Assembly: GCA_944385535.1 (NCBI GenBank)
Contig: CALWXR010000029.1
Coordinates: forward strand, 1-38,885
Origin: an uncultured Oscillospiraceae bacterium
Lineage (GTDB): Bacteria; Bacillota; Clostridia; Oscillospirales; Oscillospiraceae
Direction: 5' to 3'
Length of the DNA: 38,885 nucleotides
Both the position numbers and the translations under genes were made by a program. This document shows, piece after piece, positions 19,415 through 27,331 of this stretch; within the stretch, counting starts at the first letter, position 1; each line of letters opens with the position of its first letter. A model generated the notes under the pieces. The model made no database searches. It saw only the letters and a list, made by a program, of their open reading frames with translations, and was not told where the DNA came from.

Positions 19415-20800
19415 ATGGGAAAGTATTTTGGAACCGACGGCTTCCGGGGGGAAGCCAACTGTAATCTGACCGCCGATCACGCCTACAAGGTGGGCCGCTT
19501 TTTGGGCTGGTACTACACCCAGCTGAAGCGCCGCAGCGGCTCTGACAGCCCCGCCCGGATCGTCATAGGCAAGGATACCCGCCGCAGCAGCTACATGTTC
19601 GAATACAGCCTGGTGGGCGGCCTGGTGGCCTCCGGCGCCGACGCTTACCTGCTCCACGTAACCACCACCCCCTCCGTCGCCTTTGTGGTTCGCACCGAGG
19701 GCTTTGACTGCGGCATTATGATCTCTGCCAGCCACAACCCCTACTACGACAACGGCATCAAGCTGATTAACAGCTTCGGCGAGAAGATGGACGAGAGCGT
19801 CATCACCCTGGTGGAAGCTTACCTGGACGGCCAGCTGGAGGCCTTCGGTCACAAATGGGAGGAGCTGCCCCTGGCCAAGCGGGAGCAGATCGGCCGCACC
19901 GTGGATCACGTAGCAGGCCGGAACCGGTATATCGGCTACCTGATTGGCCTGGGTATGTACTCCTTCAAGGGCATCAAGGTGGGCTTGGACTGCGCCAACG
20001 GCGCCTCCTGGAACATCGCCAAGTCTGTCTTTGACGCGCTGGGAGCCAAGACCTACGTGATCAACGCCCAGCCTAACGGCTATAACATCAACGAAAACGC
20101 CGGCTCCACCCACATTGAGGTGCTGCAGCGCTATGTGATGGACAACGGCCTGGACGTGGGCTTTGCCTACGACGGCGACGCCGACCGGTGCCTGTGCGTG
20201 GACGAAAAGGGCAACGTGGTCACCGGCGACCATATTCTCTACATCTACGGCAAGTACATGAAGGAGCGGGGCAAGCTGCTGGGCAACACCGTGGTCACCA
20301 CCGTCATGTCCAACTTCGGGCTGTACAAGGCCTTTGACGAGCTGGGCATCGACTACGCCAAGACCAAGGTGGGCGACAAGTATGTGTACGAATACATGAT
20401 GGCCAACGGCTGCCGTTTGGGCGGCGAACAGAGCGGCCACATCATCTTCTCCAAGTACGCCTCCACCGGCGACGGCATTCTCACCAGCCTGAAGATCATG
20501 GAGGCCATGATGGCAAAGAAAAAGACCCTGAGCCAGCTGTGCGAGGGCTTCACCTTCTACCCCCAGGTGCTGAAAAACGTCCGGGTGGCAGACAAGGCCG
20601 CGGCCCAGGCGGATCCCGATGTGCAGAAGGCGGTCTCCGACGCTGCCGCCAAGCTGGGCACCACCGGCCGGATCCTGGTTCGGGAATCCGGCACCGAGCC
20701 GGTGATCCGGGTCATGGTGGAAGCGGAAGACAAAGGCATTTGCCAGGAATATGTGGATCAGGTGGTTTCCGTCATCCAGGCCAAAGGCCACTGTGTATAA
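19415..20800 (+). CDS. glmM: phosphoglucosamine mutase-like phosphohexomutase
   Basis: Converts glucosamine 6-phosphate to glucosamine 1-phosphate for peptidoglycan precursors. The 461-residue alpha-D-phosphohexomutase starts KYFGTDGFRGEAN. Its active-site serine lies in MISASHNPYYDNGIK (S106), the metal loop is AYDGDADRC and the sugar-binding loop GGEQSGHII. The phosphate-binding RESGTEPVIRVMVE lies near the C-terminus. GTDGFRG and the partner gene favour GlmM over phosphomannomutase, though substrate cannot be proved by motif. ATG at 19415 follows AAAGGAG. Confidence 0.9.
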   Translation: MGKYFGTDGFRGEANCNLTADHAYKVGRFLGWYYTQLKRRSGSDSPARIVIGKDTRRSSYMFEYSLVGGLVASGADAYLLHVTTTPSVAFVVRTEGFDCGIMISASHNPYYDNGIKLINSFGEKMDESVITLVEAYLDGQLEAFGHKWEELPLAKREQIGRTVDHVAGRNRYIGYLIGLGMYSFKGIKVGLDCANGASWNIAKSVFDALGAKTYVINAQPNGYNINENAGSTHIEVLQRYVMDNGLDVGFAYDGDADRCLCVDEKGNVVTGDHILYIYGKYMKERGKLLGNTVVTTVMSNFGLYKAFDELGIDYAKTKVGDKYVYEYMMANGCRLGGEQSGHIIFSKYASTGDGILTSLKIMEAMMAKKKTLSQLCEGFTFYPQVLKNVRVADKAAAQADPDVQKAVSDAAAKLGTTGRILVRESGTEPVIRVMVEAEDKGICQEYVDQVVSVIQAKGHCV

Positions 20801-20811
20801 CGCCTAAAATC

Positions 20812-20849
20812 AAACGCGGCTCTTCCTCACAGGAGAGCCGCGTTTTCTT
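20812..20849 (+). terminator. terminator after glmM
   Basis: 12-bp stem (20812-20823 with 20834-20845) ending in TTTTCTTATTCT. Confidence 0.9.
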
Positions 20850-20918
20850 ATTCTCCTTTGTATTGTACCCGCCTTTAGGCTCAAACGCAAGACGAAACCA
20901 TGCCCACGGTGTTTTTTG

Positions 20919-20947
20919 TTGCAATGCCTTGCTTTTTATGATAAAAT
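20919..20947 (+). promoter_or_regulatory. promoter of the seven-gene XRE/folate/lipoprotein operon
   Basis: TTGCAA (20919-20924), 17-bp spacer, TAAAAT (20942-20947) with a TGA extended -10. Confidence 0.75.
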
Positions 20948-20975
20948 GAACACAATTATCTGCTGGAGGGAAACC

Positions 20976-21632
20976 ATGGACAGCGAAAAGCTGAAATATC
21001 AAATCGGCGTCAACATTGCCGCCTATCGCAAGCAAGCGGGCCTGACCCAGGCCACCCTGGCCGAAAAACTGAATTACTCCGACAAGGCGGTTTCCAAATG
21101 GGAGCGGGGAGAATCCATTCCGGACGTAGTGACTCTGGTACAGCTGGCAGAGCAGTTTGGCATCACCGTCAACGATCTTCTGTCCGACCCCAACGCCCTT
21201 CCCGGGAACCCGGGCAAGCTGGAGCAGGCCATGACCCAGGTGTCGGAAAAGGCTCTGAAGCGCAAGGCCAACAAAAATGTGATCCTTGCCCTGTCCACCA
21301 CCCTGGTGTGGTTCGTGGCGCTGGTCATCTTTGTGATCCTGTCCTCCTTTTCCATTTTGGAGCCTTACAGCTGGCTTTCCTTTCTCTACGCGGTGCCCGC
21401 CACGGCCATCGTGCTGCTGAGTCTGCGTTCCGCCTGGCATGACTTCCGGTGGAACAAGATCCTGATCTCCGCCATTGTATGGGGCTTTCTGGTTGCCACG
21501 CACGTTTCGATTCTGGTGATTTGGGATTACAACTTCTGGAAGCTGTATCTGCTGGGGATCCCCGGCCAGATCGCCATTTTCCTGTGGTTCCGCCTGTTCT
21601 ACCCACCCAAGAAAAAGGGGGAGCAGGGATAA
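20976..21632 (+). CDS. XRE-family regulator with C-terminal membrane domain
   Basis: A 218-residue protein. Residues about 8-62 form a Cro/CI-type helix-turn-helix (NIAAYRKQAGLTQATLAEKL, DKAVSKWERGESIPD). A linker and four hydrophobic segments follow (about 103-122, 128-146, 160-178 and 186-203), ending in a basic tail PPKKKGEQG. Membrane-tethered XRE proteins of this kind are common in Firmicutes and probably sense an envelope signal; the ligand is unknown. ATG at 20976 has GGAGGG upstream. It heads a tight operon and its stop overlaps the next start (TAATG), so it may control the downstream genes. Confidence 0.85.
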   Translation: MDSEKLKYQIGVNIAAYRKQAGLTQATLAEKLNYSDKAVSKWERGESIPDVVTLVQLAEQFGITVNDLLSDPNALPGNPGKLEQAMTQVSEKALKRKANKNVILALSTTLVWFVALVIFVILSSFSILEPYSWLSFLYAVPATAIVLLSLRSAWHDFRWNKILISAIVWGFLVATHVSILVIWDYNFWKLYLLGIPGQIAIFLWFRLFYPPKKKGEQG

Positions 21633-22165
21633 TGGATAAAACCCAGCTTCGCCTTCAGATCCGCCGGCAAAAGCGGGCCATGCCGCAAGAGGATATTCTT
21701 CGCCGCAGCCGGGAGCTGTGCCGGCTTCTGACGGAATCGGACTGCTACCGCCGGGCCAAAACCATATACGGCTATCTGCCCTATAACCAGGAAGTGCGCA
21801 CAGAACCCATGCTGGAGCAGGCCCTGAAAGACGGAAAACGGGTGGCCGTGCCCAAGTGCTATGGGGAGGAAATGCGCTTTATTTACCTGGAGGATCTTTC
21901 CCAGGTGGCAAAGGGCTATTGCGGGATCCCCGAGCCCATTGCCGACGGCCCCGTGGCCCGGGACGAAACCGCCCTGGTGCTCATGCCCGGCCTGGCCTTT
22001 GACCGTCAGGGGAACCGGATGGGCTACGGCGGCGGCTTTTATGACCGTTTCCTCGCCCGGGAGCCCAACCATCCCACCGTAGCCCTGTGCTACGATTTCC
22101 AGCTTTTTGACCATTTGGACACAGAATCCCACGACATCCCCGTGGATCTGGTTCTGTGGGCCTGA
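21632..22165 (+). CDS. 5-formyltetrahydrofolate cyclo-ligase
   Basis: Converts 5-formyl-THF to 5,10-methenyl-THF with ATP, returning folate to the one-carbon pool. The 177-residue protein has the family's N-terminal basic helix (LRLQIRRQKRAM), YGYLPYNQEVRTEPML and VLMPGLAFDRQGNRMGYGGGFYDRFL. The last is the signature with the nucleotide-binding glycine loop. The start overlaps the preceding stop by one base, behind GGGGGAGCAGG. Confidence 0.93.
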   Translation: MDKTQLRLQIRRQKRAMPQEDILRRSRELCRLLTESDCYRRAKTIYGYLPYNQEVRTEPMLEQALKDGKRVAVPKCYGEEMRFIYLEDLSQVAKGYCGIPEPIADGPVARDETALVLMPGLAFDRQGNRMGYGGGFYDRFLAREPNHPTVALCYDFQLFDHLDTESHDIPVDLVLWA

Positions 22166-22196
22166 AGGCGTTCCCATTTACAAAGGAGAATCTCAC

Positions 22197-22772
22197 ATGC
22201 AGCTCATTCTTGTATTTCTTGTGGTGGCCCTGGTATTCGGGGTCTGCTTTTGCATTGACAAACTGTTTCAAAAGCTGTTTCGCAGCCGGGTCCAGCATCG
22301 TTCCGGCACGGCGGTGCGCTACGGCAACCGCTATCCCCTGTTCGGGGTGCTTCTTAGCATGCTGGGCGTGTTCGCCATTGCCACCGGCGTTTCCGAAGGG
22401 GCGCTGTTTGTGATCGGCGGCATTGTAGCCCTGCTGGCGGGTCTTTTCGTTGCCATCTACTACATCAGCTTCGGCGTGTTCTACGATGAAGAGACCTTCC
22501 TTTACTCCCGCTTCGGCAAGAAGAGCCTGGTCTACGCCTACCGGGATATCCAGTCCCAGGCCCTTTACCTGGTGCAAGGCGGCGCCACGATGATAGAGCT
22601 GCACATGGCCGACGGAAGCGCCGTCAGCCTCATGTCCAACATGGAAGGAGCCATTCCCTTCCTGAACGCCGCCTTTGACGCCTGGTGCCGCCAGACCGGC
22701 CGGGATCCGGAAAGCTGCGATTTTCACGATCCCAGCCAGCACCAGTGGTTCCCCTTTGCGGAGGAAAAGTAA
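22197..22772 (+). CDS. membrane protein of unknown function
   Basis: A 191-residue protein. The first ~85 residues hold three hydrophobic segments (about 1-20, 42-60 and 65-85). A soluble part follows with a beta-rich pattern (FGVFYDEETFLYSRFGKKSLVYAYRDI...YLVQGGATMIELHMADGSAVSL). That suggests a PH-like fold facing the cytoplasm. No enzymatic motif is seen. ATG at 22197 follows AAAGGAGA. It lies within the folate/lipoprotein operon, one base from the next gene. Confidence 0.75.
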   Translation: MQLILVFLVVALVFGVCFCIDKLFQKLFRSRVQHRSGTAVRYGNRYPLFGVLLSMLGVFAIATGVSEGALFVIGGIVALLAGLFVAIYYISFGVFYDEETFLYSRFGKKSLVYAYRDIQSQALYLVQGGATMIELHMADGSAVSLMSNMEGAIPFLNAAFDAWCRQTGRDPESCDFHDPSQHQWFPFAEEK

Positions 22773-23393
22773 ATGGTTCACATTCCCAGCGGCAGCACCG
22801 CTTCTTTGGAGCTTCTCACCTTCCGGCAGGCTCTGGAAGCCGCCAATACCCCCTCGCCGGAGTATGATATTGAAAAATGGATCTACGCCCCCAACTTTTA
22901 CTCGGAATACCGGTATCTGCTGGGCACCCGGGGGAAAAATCCGCTGATCTGCATCGGCATCAACCCCTCCACCGCCCGTCCGGATGATTTGGACAACACC
23001 CTGAAGTCTGTTCAGCGGATCGCCCTGGGCAACGGCTTTGACAGCTTTCTCATGTTCAACGTCTATGCCCAGCGGGCCACCAGTCCCGACGATATGGAAA
23101 AGACCTATAACCCCCTGCTTCACAAAGAGAACCTGGAGGCCTTCCGGTATATCCTGTCCATTTCCACCGCCCCGGCGGTGTGGGCGGCCTGGGGGGCCAT
23201 TATTGAAAAGCGGCCCTACCTGCCCGGGTGCGTCCGGGATATGGTCCGTGTGGGGCAGGAATTCAGCGCCAGCTGGTACTGCGCCGGAGCGGTGACCAAG
23301 AAGGGCCACCCCCACCATCCCCTGTACCTGCGCAAGGACGAAGCGCTTCGTCCCTTTGACGTTACCGCCTACTTAGATTCCCTGCAAGCGTGA
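22773..23393 (+). CDS. DUF1643 domain protein
   Basis: A 206-residue soluble protein with the DUF1643 pattern. YLLGTRGKNPLICIGINPSTAR is followed by DNTLKSVQRIALGNGFDSFLMFNVYAQRATSPDDM and later VWAAWGAII; near the end is KKGHPHHPLYL. Function is unknown; DUF1643 proteins are sometimes carried by phages and plasmids. ATG at 22773 follows the previous stop directly, behind GGAGG inside the upstream gene. Confidence 0.85.
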   Translation: MVHIPSGSTASLELLTFRQALEAANTPSPEYDIEKWIYAPNFYSEYRYLLGTRGKNPLICIGINPSTARPDDLDNTLKSVQRIALGNGFDSFLMFNVYAQRATSPDDMEKTYNPLLHKENLEAFRYILSISTAPAVWAAWGAIIEKRPYLPGCVRDMVRVGQEFSASWYCAGAVTKKGHPHHPLYLRKDEALRPFDVTAYLDSLQA

Positions 23394-23409
23394 CTTTGGA
23401 GGTATTGCT

Positions 23410-23925
23410 ATGAAACTGATCATCGCGTCCGACATTCACGGCAGCGCCTTCTGGTGCCGCCGTCTTTGTGATTTGGTGGAGAAGGCCCAGCCGGAGAAAC
23501 TGATCCTGCTGGGGGATCTTCTCTACCACGGCCCCCGGAACGATCTGCCCAGGGACTACGCTCCCAAGGAGGTAATCCCCATGCTCAGCCGGTACCGGGA
23601 CAGAATTCTGGCGGTCCGGGGCAACTGCGAGGCGGAGGTGGATCAGATGGTTCTCCCCTTCCCCTGCATGGCGGACTTTTCCCAGCTGTATGTGGACGGC
23701 GTGACCTTTTTCCTGACCCACGGCCACCATCATAACCCGGAAAACCTTCCGCCCCTCCCGGAGGGCAGCGTATTTCTGTCCGGGCACACCCATGTAAAGA
23801 TCGATGAAATCCACAGCGGCATCCGCTGCCTGAACCCCGGCAGCGTGTCCATTCCCAAGGACGGCAGCCACAGCTGCCTGATTTACGAAGGCGGAAAATT
23901 TTCTTTTCAAATTTTGGAGGAATGA
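23410..23925 (+). CDS. yfcE: YfcE/MJ0936-type phosphodiesterase
   Basis: Metallophosphoesterase that hydrolyses phosphodiesters; the in vivo substrate is generally unknown. The 171-residue protein has the complete two-metal set: SDIHGS (D8, H10), LLGDLLYHG, VRGNCEAEVD, THGHHH and SGHTHVK. The C-terminus NPGSVSIPKDGS is typical of YfcE. ATG at 23410 follows TTGGAGG. The stop overlaps the next start (ATGA). Confidence 0.92.
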   Translation: MKLIIASDIHGSAFWCRRLCDLVEKAQPEKLILLGDLLYHGPRNDLPRDYAPKEVIPMLSRYRDRILAVRGNCEAEVDQMVLPFPCMADFSQLYVDGVTFFLTHGHHHNPENLPPLPEGSVFLSGHTHVKIDEIHSGIRCLNPGSVSIPKDGSHSCLIYEGGKFSFQILEE

Positions 23926-24104
23926 CCATGTTTTCGACAGAATGTGACAGCTGCTGGCATTATGATTATGATGAGGAGCTGGACGAATATTACTGCACCA
24001 TGGATCTGGACGAGGATGAGGTCTACCGCATTCTCTCCTCCCGCTCCCAGCACTGCCCCTTCTACCGGCAGGGCGACGATTACACCCTTGCAAGGAGACA
24101 ATAA
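23922..24104 (+). CDS. small acidic cysteine protein (DUF6472-like)
   Basis: A 60-residue, very acidic protein with four Cys: CDSCWHYDYDEELDEYYC (C8, C11, C25), then HCPF (C45). This suggests a single zinc site. It resembles a small uncharacterised Clostridia family I associate with DUF6472. Either ATG (23922 or 23928) could be used; the first overlaps the yfcE stop. Its stop overlaps the lipoprotein start by one base, so expression is coupled. Confidence 0.75.
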   Translation: MTMFSTECDSCWHYDYDEELDEYYCTMDLDEDEVYRILSSRSQHCPFYRQGDDYTLARRQ

Positions 24105-25990
24105 TGAAAAAGAGACATCTTGCCCTGATCGCGCTGTGCCTGCTGCTCTCCGGCTGCTCCCGAAACCAGCCGGAAACGACCCTGCCCGCCGCCGAGGCGT
24201 CCACGGCGGCTTTATCCATCACCCCGCCGGCAGGATTGTACGCGGAGAACAGCCCCGTGGAGCAGGCCACCAACGGCGCTGTGACCGTATATCCCCTGGA
24301 GCTTTCTGACAGCAATTCCATGCTGGTCATGGGCAGCGATCTGCTCATATTCTCCGGCAGCGAAGCCGGCAGCACCATCTGCAAGGTGTCTACCACGGAC
24401 ATGCGGATCACAGCCCGGTATTCCCTTTCCTTCTTCCTGGACGCCCGGGATCCCTCGGTTCAGATTTTTGACAGCACCCTTTCCTACTATGACCGGGTAA
24501 ACGGAAGGACGGTGATTCTGGACGCCTCCTTAAAGGAGATCAACCACATTGCGGCCCCATCGGATTTGACCGGCGTCCCGCTCTTTTCCCAGGATCAGAA
24601 TACGCTGTATTACTGCACCGCCTCCGCTCTGCGGGGCTGGGATCTGGAAACCGGCATTCGCCGGATCATCAAGGAAACCGCCTATGAGGAGCAGTCCGTT
24701 TCCGGGCTTTACCTGAACGATACGGTGCTCCAATACACAGTCTCAGGCAGCGGCGGCTCTGAACAAAAGCTGCTGGTATCCCCGGAGGACGGCCGTCTTT
24801 TGTTCCAAGCCGATTGGGAATTTACCATGACTTCCCAGGACAGAGAGTATTTTGCCAGCTTCCCCACCGGCGTCATCCGGAGTTTCCTGTTCGGTCAGCA
24901 GGGGGAGGAGCCCCAGGCCCTGACCCCCAGGGATCTGGACGCGGAGTGCTTCTTCCTGGAAAGCCAAACCGCCGCGGTGACCGTCAGCCCCGTTTCTGGC
25001 AGCGAGCTGGAGCTGGACTACTATGAGCTTCTCACCGGCCTGCGCCGGTGCACCCTGCCGCTGGAGACATCCTACAGCCCTCTGTCAATCGTGGGCACCG
25101 CCGAAGGCTGGGTCTACCTGCTCATCTACGACGAATTCTACGACTGCTACGCCATCTACCGCTGGGACACAGCCAACGGGAACTATCTTCAGCGGAAGGA
25201 CGGCGGCTACACCGGCCCTTACTATACCGCCGATAATCCGGATTATCACAGCCTGGTGCGGTGTCAGTCCTATGCCCAGCAGCTCGGGGAACGCCATGGC
25301 GTGGAGATCCTTATTTGGGAGGACGCGGTCGCGGTGCAGCCCTGGGACTACCGTTTCCAGGCCGAGTATCTGGCGCCGCTTCTGTGGCAGGAGCTGGAAA
25401 AATTGGATCAGCGCCTGTCCAACTATCCGGCGGAAGTGCTGGAAGCCACTGCTTCTCACTTTGACAGCCTGAATATCTGCCTGGTTCGCACCGTCACCGG
25501 AAGCCCGGAATCCGGAAGCTTGACAGCGGTGGACGGCATCCAGTTTTTTGGCGGAACGGACGCCTACATTGTTCTTGCGGTGGGAGGCACCTCGGAGAAG
25601 GCCCTGTATCACGAGCTGTACCATGTGATGGAGACCCACATCTTAGGCAACAGCATCGCCCTGGATCAGTGGGACAAGCTGAATCCGGTGGATTTTGAAT
25701 ACGACTACGATTACATTACCAACGCCCAGCGGGACGGAAGCCCCTACCTGCAGCCGGACACCCGTTCCTTTGTGGATACCTATTCCATGAGCTTCCCCAA
25801 GGAGGATCGCGCCCGGATCATGGAATACGCCATGACGGAAGGAAACGAAGATCTGTTTGCCGCCTCTCCCCTGCAATATAAGCTTCGCGCCCTGTGCGAG
25901 GGCATCCGGGAGGCATATGATCTGGAAAAATCCCCGGAAGCCTATCTTTGGGAACAATACCTGGTCAAACCCCTTGCCTATGAAAGCTAA
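24104..25990 (+). CDS. lipoprotein with putative HExxH zinc metallopeptidase domain
   Basis: A 628-residue exported lipoprotein. The signal peptide ends in the lipobox LLSGC (Cys18). Residues ~50-400 have repeated beta-strand patterns suggesting a propeller-like fold (for example ILDASLKEI, YYCTASALRGWDLETG, VYLLIYDEFYDCYAIYRWD). Near the C-terminus HELYHVMETH (H503, E504, H507) fits an HExxH zinc peptidase, and GNEDLFAASPLQYKLRALCEGIREAYDL is a helical segment downstream. No named family was recognised. It is the last gene of the operon and ends at a multi-hairpin repeat. A surface-acting protease is inferred, not shown. Confidence 0.75.
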   Translation: MKKRHLALIALCLLLSGCSRNQPETTLPAAEASTAALSITPPAGLYAENSPVEQATNGAVTVYPLELSDSNSMLVMGSDLLIFSGSEAGSTICKVSTTDMRITARYSLSFFLDARDPSVQIFDSTLSYYDRVNGRTVILDASLKEINHIAAPSDLTGVPLFSQDQNTLYYCTASALRGWDLETGIRRIIKETAYEEQSVSGLYLNDTVLQYTVSGSGGSEQKLLVSPEDGRLLFQADWEFTMTSQDREYFASFPTGVIRSFLFGQQGEEPQALTPRDLDAECFFLESQTAAVTVSPVSGSELELDYYELLTGLRRCTLPLETSYSPLSIVGTAEGWVYLLIYDEFYDCYAIYRWDTANGNYLQRKDGGYTGPYYTADNPDYHSLVRCQSYAQQLGERHGVEILIWEDAVAVQPWDYRFQAEYLAPLLWQELEKLDQRLSNYPAEVLEATASHFDSLNICLVRTVTGSPESGSLTAVDGIQFFGGTDAYIVLAVGGTSEKALYHELYHVMETHILGNSIALDQWDKLNPVDFEYDYDYITNAQRDGSPYLQPDTRSFVDTYSMSFPKEDRARIMEYAMTEGNEDLFAASPLQYKLRALCEGIREAYDLEKSPEAYLWEQYLVKPLAYES

Positions 25991-25992
25991 AA

Positions 25993-26244
25993 CAGACCCC
26001 TCGCCGTTGACGAGGGGTCTGGCTGTCGAAAATCCCCTTTGGGGCTTTCCGACAGATTTTTTGCAGTCTGTTGCGCGCACTCCTTGTGCGCCAAGGGCGC
26101 ACAACTCGCACACTTACAGCCTGAGATGAATTTTCCGCCAGGTACACGCCCCGGCGGAAAATGATTCAAATTTTGTTTGCCGCTGAAGCGGCAAATTCTG
26201 CGAAGCTTTTTCGACGATCTGACCCCTCGCCGTTGGCGAGGGGT
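25993..26244. repeat. multi-hairpin intergenic element
   Basis: Between the convergent lipoprotein and hemolysin III genes lie six hairpins in 250 bp: CAGACCCCTCG/CGAGGGGTCTG (25993-26021); TGTCG-CCCC/GGGG-CGACA followed by GATTTTTT (26023-26066); GCGCAC/GTGCGC; ATTTTCCGCC/GGCGGAAAAT (26129-26162); TTTGCCGC/GCGGCAAA (26176-26195); ACCCCTCGCC/GGCGAGGGGT (26222-26244). The two ends are inverted copies sharing ACCCCTCGCC, GAGGGGTC and GTCGAAAA in order, which fits a MITE. It may also serve as a two-way terminator. Confidence 0.65.
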
Positions 26245-26249
26245 TATGA

Positions 26250-26921
26250 TTATACCGCGTACAGGAGCACCGCCAGGAACTGAAGCACCGCCCCCAGGAT
26301 GACAAAAATGTGGAACACGGAATGCATCCATTTGCGCTTGCCGCCCAGACCGTAGAGAACCGCCCCGATGGTGTAGGCAATGCCGCCGAAAAGCAGCAGC
26401 AAAAATCCCGGCAGGGTCAGCGCTTCCAGTACCTGAGGGGCAAAGGGGATCACCGCCCAGCCCATGCCGATATAGCAGATCATGGAGAACACATTATACT
26501 TCTTCAAATCAATGGCGGTCAGCGTGGTAGCCAGCGCCGCCACCGCCCACTCAAAGCCAAACAGCCCCCAGGCCAGCCCGGGGTACAGGGGCCGCAGGGC
26601 GGACAGCACCACCACCGTGTAGGTTCCTGCGATCAGAAAATAGATGGTGCAGTGATCGATGACCTGCATTACCTTTTTCCCCAGGTTGGGCTTTAAGCCG
26701 TGGTAGACGCTGGAAATGGTAAACATGGCCACCATGGTCGCCCCGTAAATGGCGGAGGTGACCACCCCGTACACATTGCCGTGGAGGGCGGCCCGGATGA
26801 CGCACAGGGTCAAAGCCACAATGCCGATGGCCCCGCCAACGATGTGGGTGACCATGTTCATGATCTCCTCGCCCCGGGTGTAGTTTGGCAGCATGCGGTC
26901 AGACAGCTTGGTTCGTTTCAT
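26250..26921 (-). CDS. hemolysin III / TrhA family membrane protein
   Basis: A 223-residue PAQR-type protein with seven predicted membrane segments. Family motifs are EEIMNMVTHIVGGAIG near the N-terminus, SSVYHGL, DHCTIYFLIAGTYT and the late WMHSVFHIFVILGA. The conserved His residues, thought to bind metal, sit in THIVG, YHGL, DH and HSVFH. The true function is debated (membrane homeostasis); hemolysis is a historical name. ATG at 26921 follows AAAGGCG. It is transcribed toward the hairpin element and is divergent from the lysine riboswitch. Confidence 0.93.
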   Translation of the reverse strand: MKRTKLSDRMLPNYTRGEEIMNMVTHIVGGAIGIVALTLCVIRAALHGNVYGVVTSAIYGATMVAMFTISSVYHGLKPNLGKKVMQVIDHCTIYFLIAGTYTVVVLSALRPLYPGLAWGLFGFEWAVAALATTLTAIDLKKYNVFSMICYIGMGWAVIPFAPQVLEALTLPGFLLLLFGGIAYTIGAVLYGLGGKRKWMHSVFHIFVILGAVLQFLAVLLYAV

Positions 26922-26954
26922 AGATAATCGCCTTTCTGTGGTATGAATGGAGTT

Positions 26955-26983
26955 ACTATATCACATTTGCCCAAAAAAAGAAA
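26955..26983 (-). promoter_or_regulatory. putative hemolysin III promoter
   Basis: Minus-strand TTTCTT (26978-26983), 17-bp spacer, TATAGT (26955-26960) with a TGA extended -10. The -35 is weak. Confidence 0.5.
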
Positions 26984-27056
26984 CCACTTCCCTGTCGTCC
27001 GTCTCTCCTTTTCCGAGAAACCTCCATTCTCCCCTGGGTAGAATGGGAAAATAGGG

Positions 27057-27085
27057 TTGACAAACGCCGCTTTTTGAACTAAAAT
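27057..27085 (+). promoter_or_regulatory. promoter of the lysine riboswitch/lysA transcript
   Basis: TTGACA (27057-27062), 17-bp spacer, TAAAAT (27080-27085), just before the riboswitch. Confidence 0.88.
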
Positions 27086-27096
27086 TCATACTAACC

Positions 27097-27261
27097 ACGG
27101 CTGAGGTCGCGGAGGCGATCAGTACCCTTTCGGTTTGGCAATTGCCGGATGTGGGAAAGGCGCTTCCGCCGAAGAAAATGGCCCGTCGCCAAACGGCTTT
27201 TTTCTGGGGCTGCGCAGAATATGCGCAGAACTGTCATCCGGTACGGATGGAGTGCTGCCGG
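27097..27261 (+). ncRNA. lysine riboswitch (L box)
   Basis: The conserved core blocks appear in order: CTGAGGTCGCGGAGGCGATC then AGTA; GGGAAAGGCGCTTCCGCCGA; CTGGGGCTGCGCAG; and AACTGTCATCC...GGATGGAGTGCTG. The P1 helix can form from CGGC at 27098 and GCCG at 27257-27260. The downstream gene is a diaminopimelate decarboxylase, the last step of lysine synthesis, which fits a lysine OFF switch. Confidence 0.93.
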
Positions 27262-27278
27262 GACGAACAGACCTGTTT

Positions 27279-27311
27279 GCCCTGTGCCGTTTGCACAGGG
27301 CTTTTATTTTT
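27279..27311 (+). terminator. expression-platform terminator of the lysine riboswitch
   Basis: GCCCTGTGC / GCACAGGGC stem with loop CGTTT and TTTTATTTTT, placed between the aptamer and the lysA ribosome site. It is expected to form when lysine is bound. Confidence 0.92.
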
Positions 27312-27331
27312 ACAGAGAGGATCTACTTTTT

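Noticed and set aside
25989-26250. CRISPR-like or retron-like array
   Set aside because: The repeats are hairpins with different sequences, not evenly spaced direct repeats, and no reverse transcriptase or cas gene is near.
27149-27331. Upstream in-frame extension of lysA
   Set aside because: It lies in the lysine riboswitch aptamer and terminator; the ATG at 27332 has its own ribosome site.
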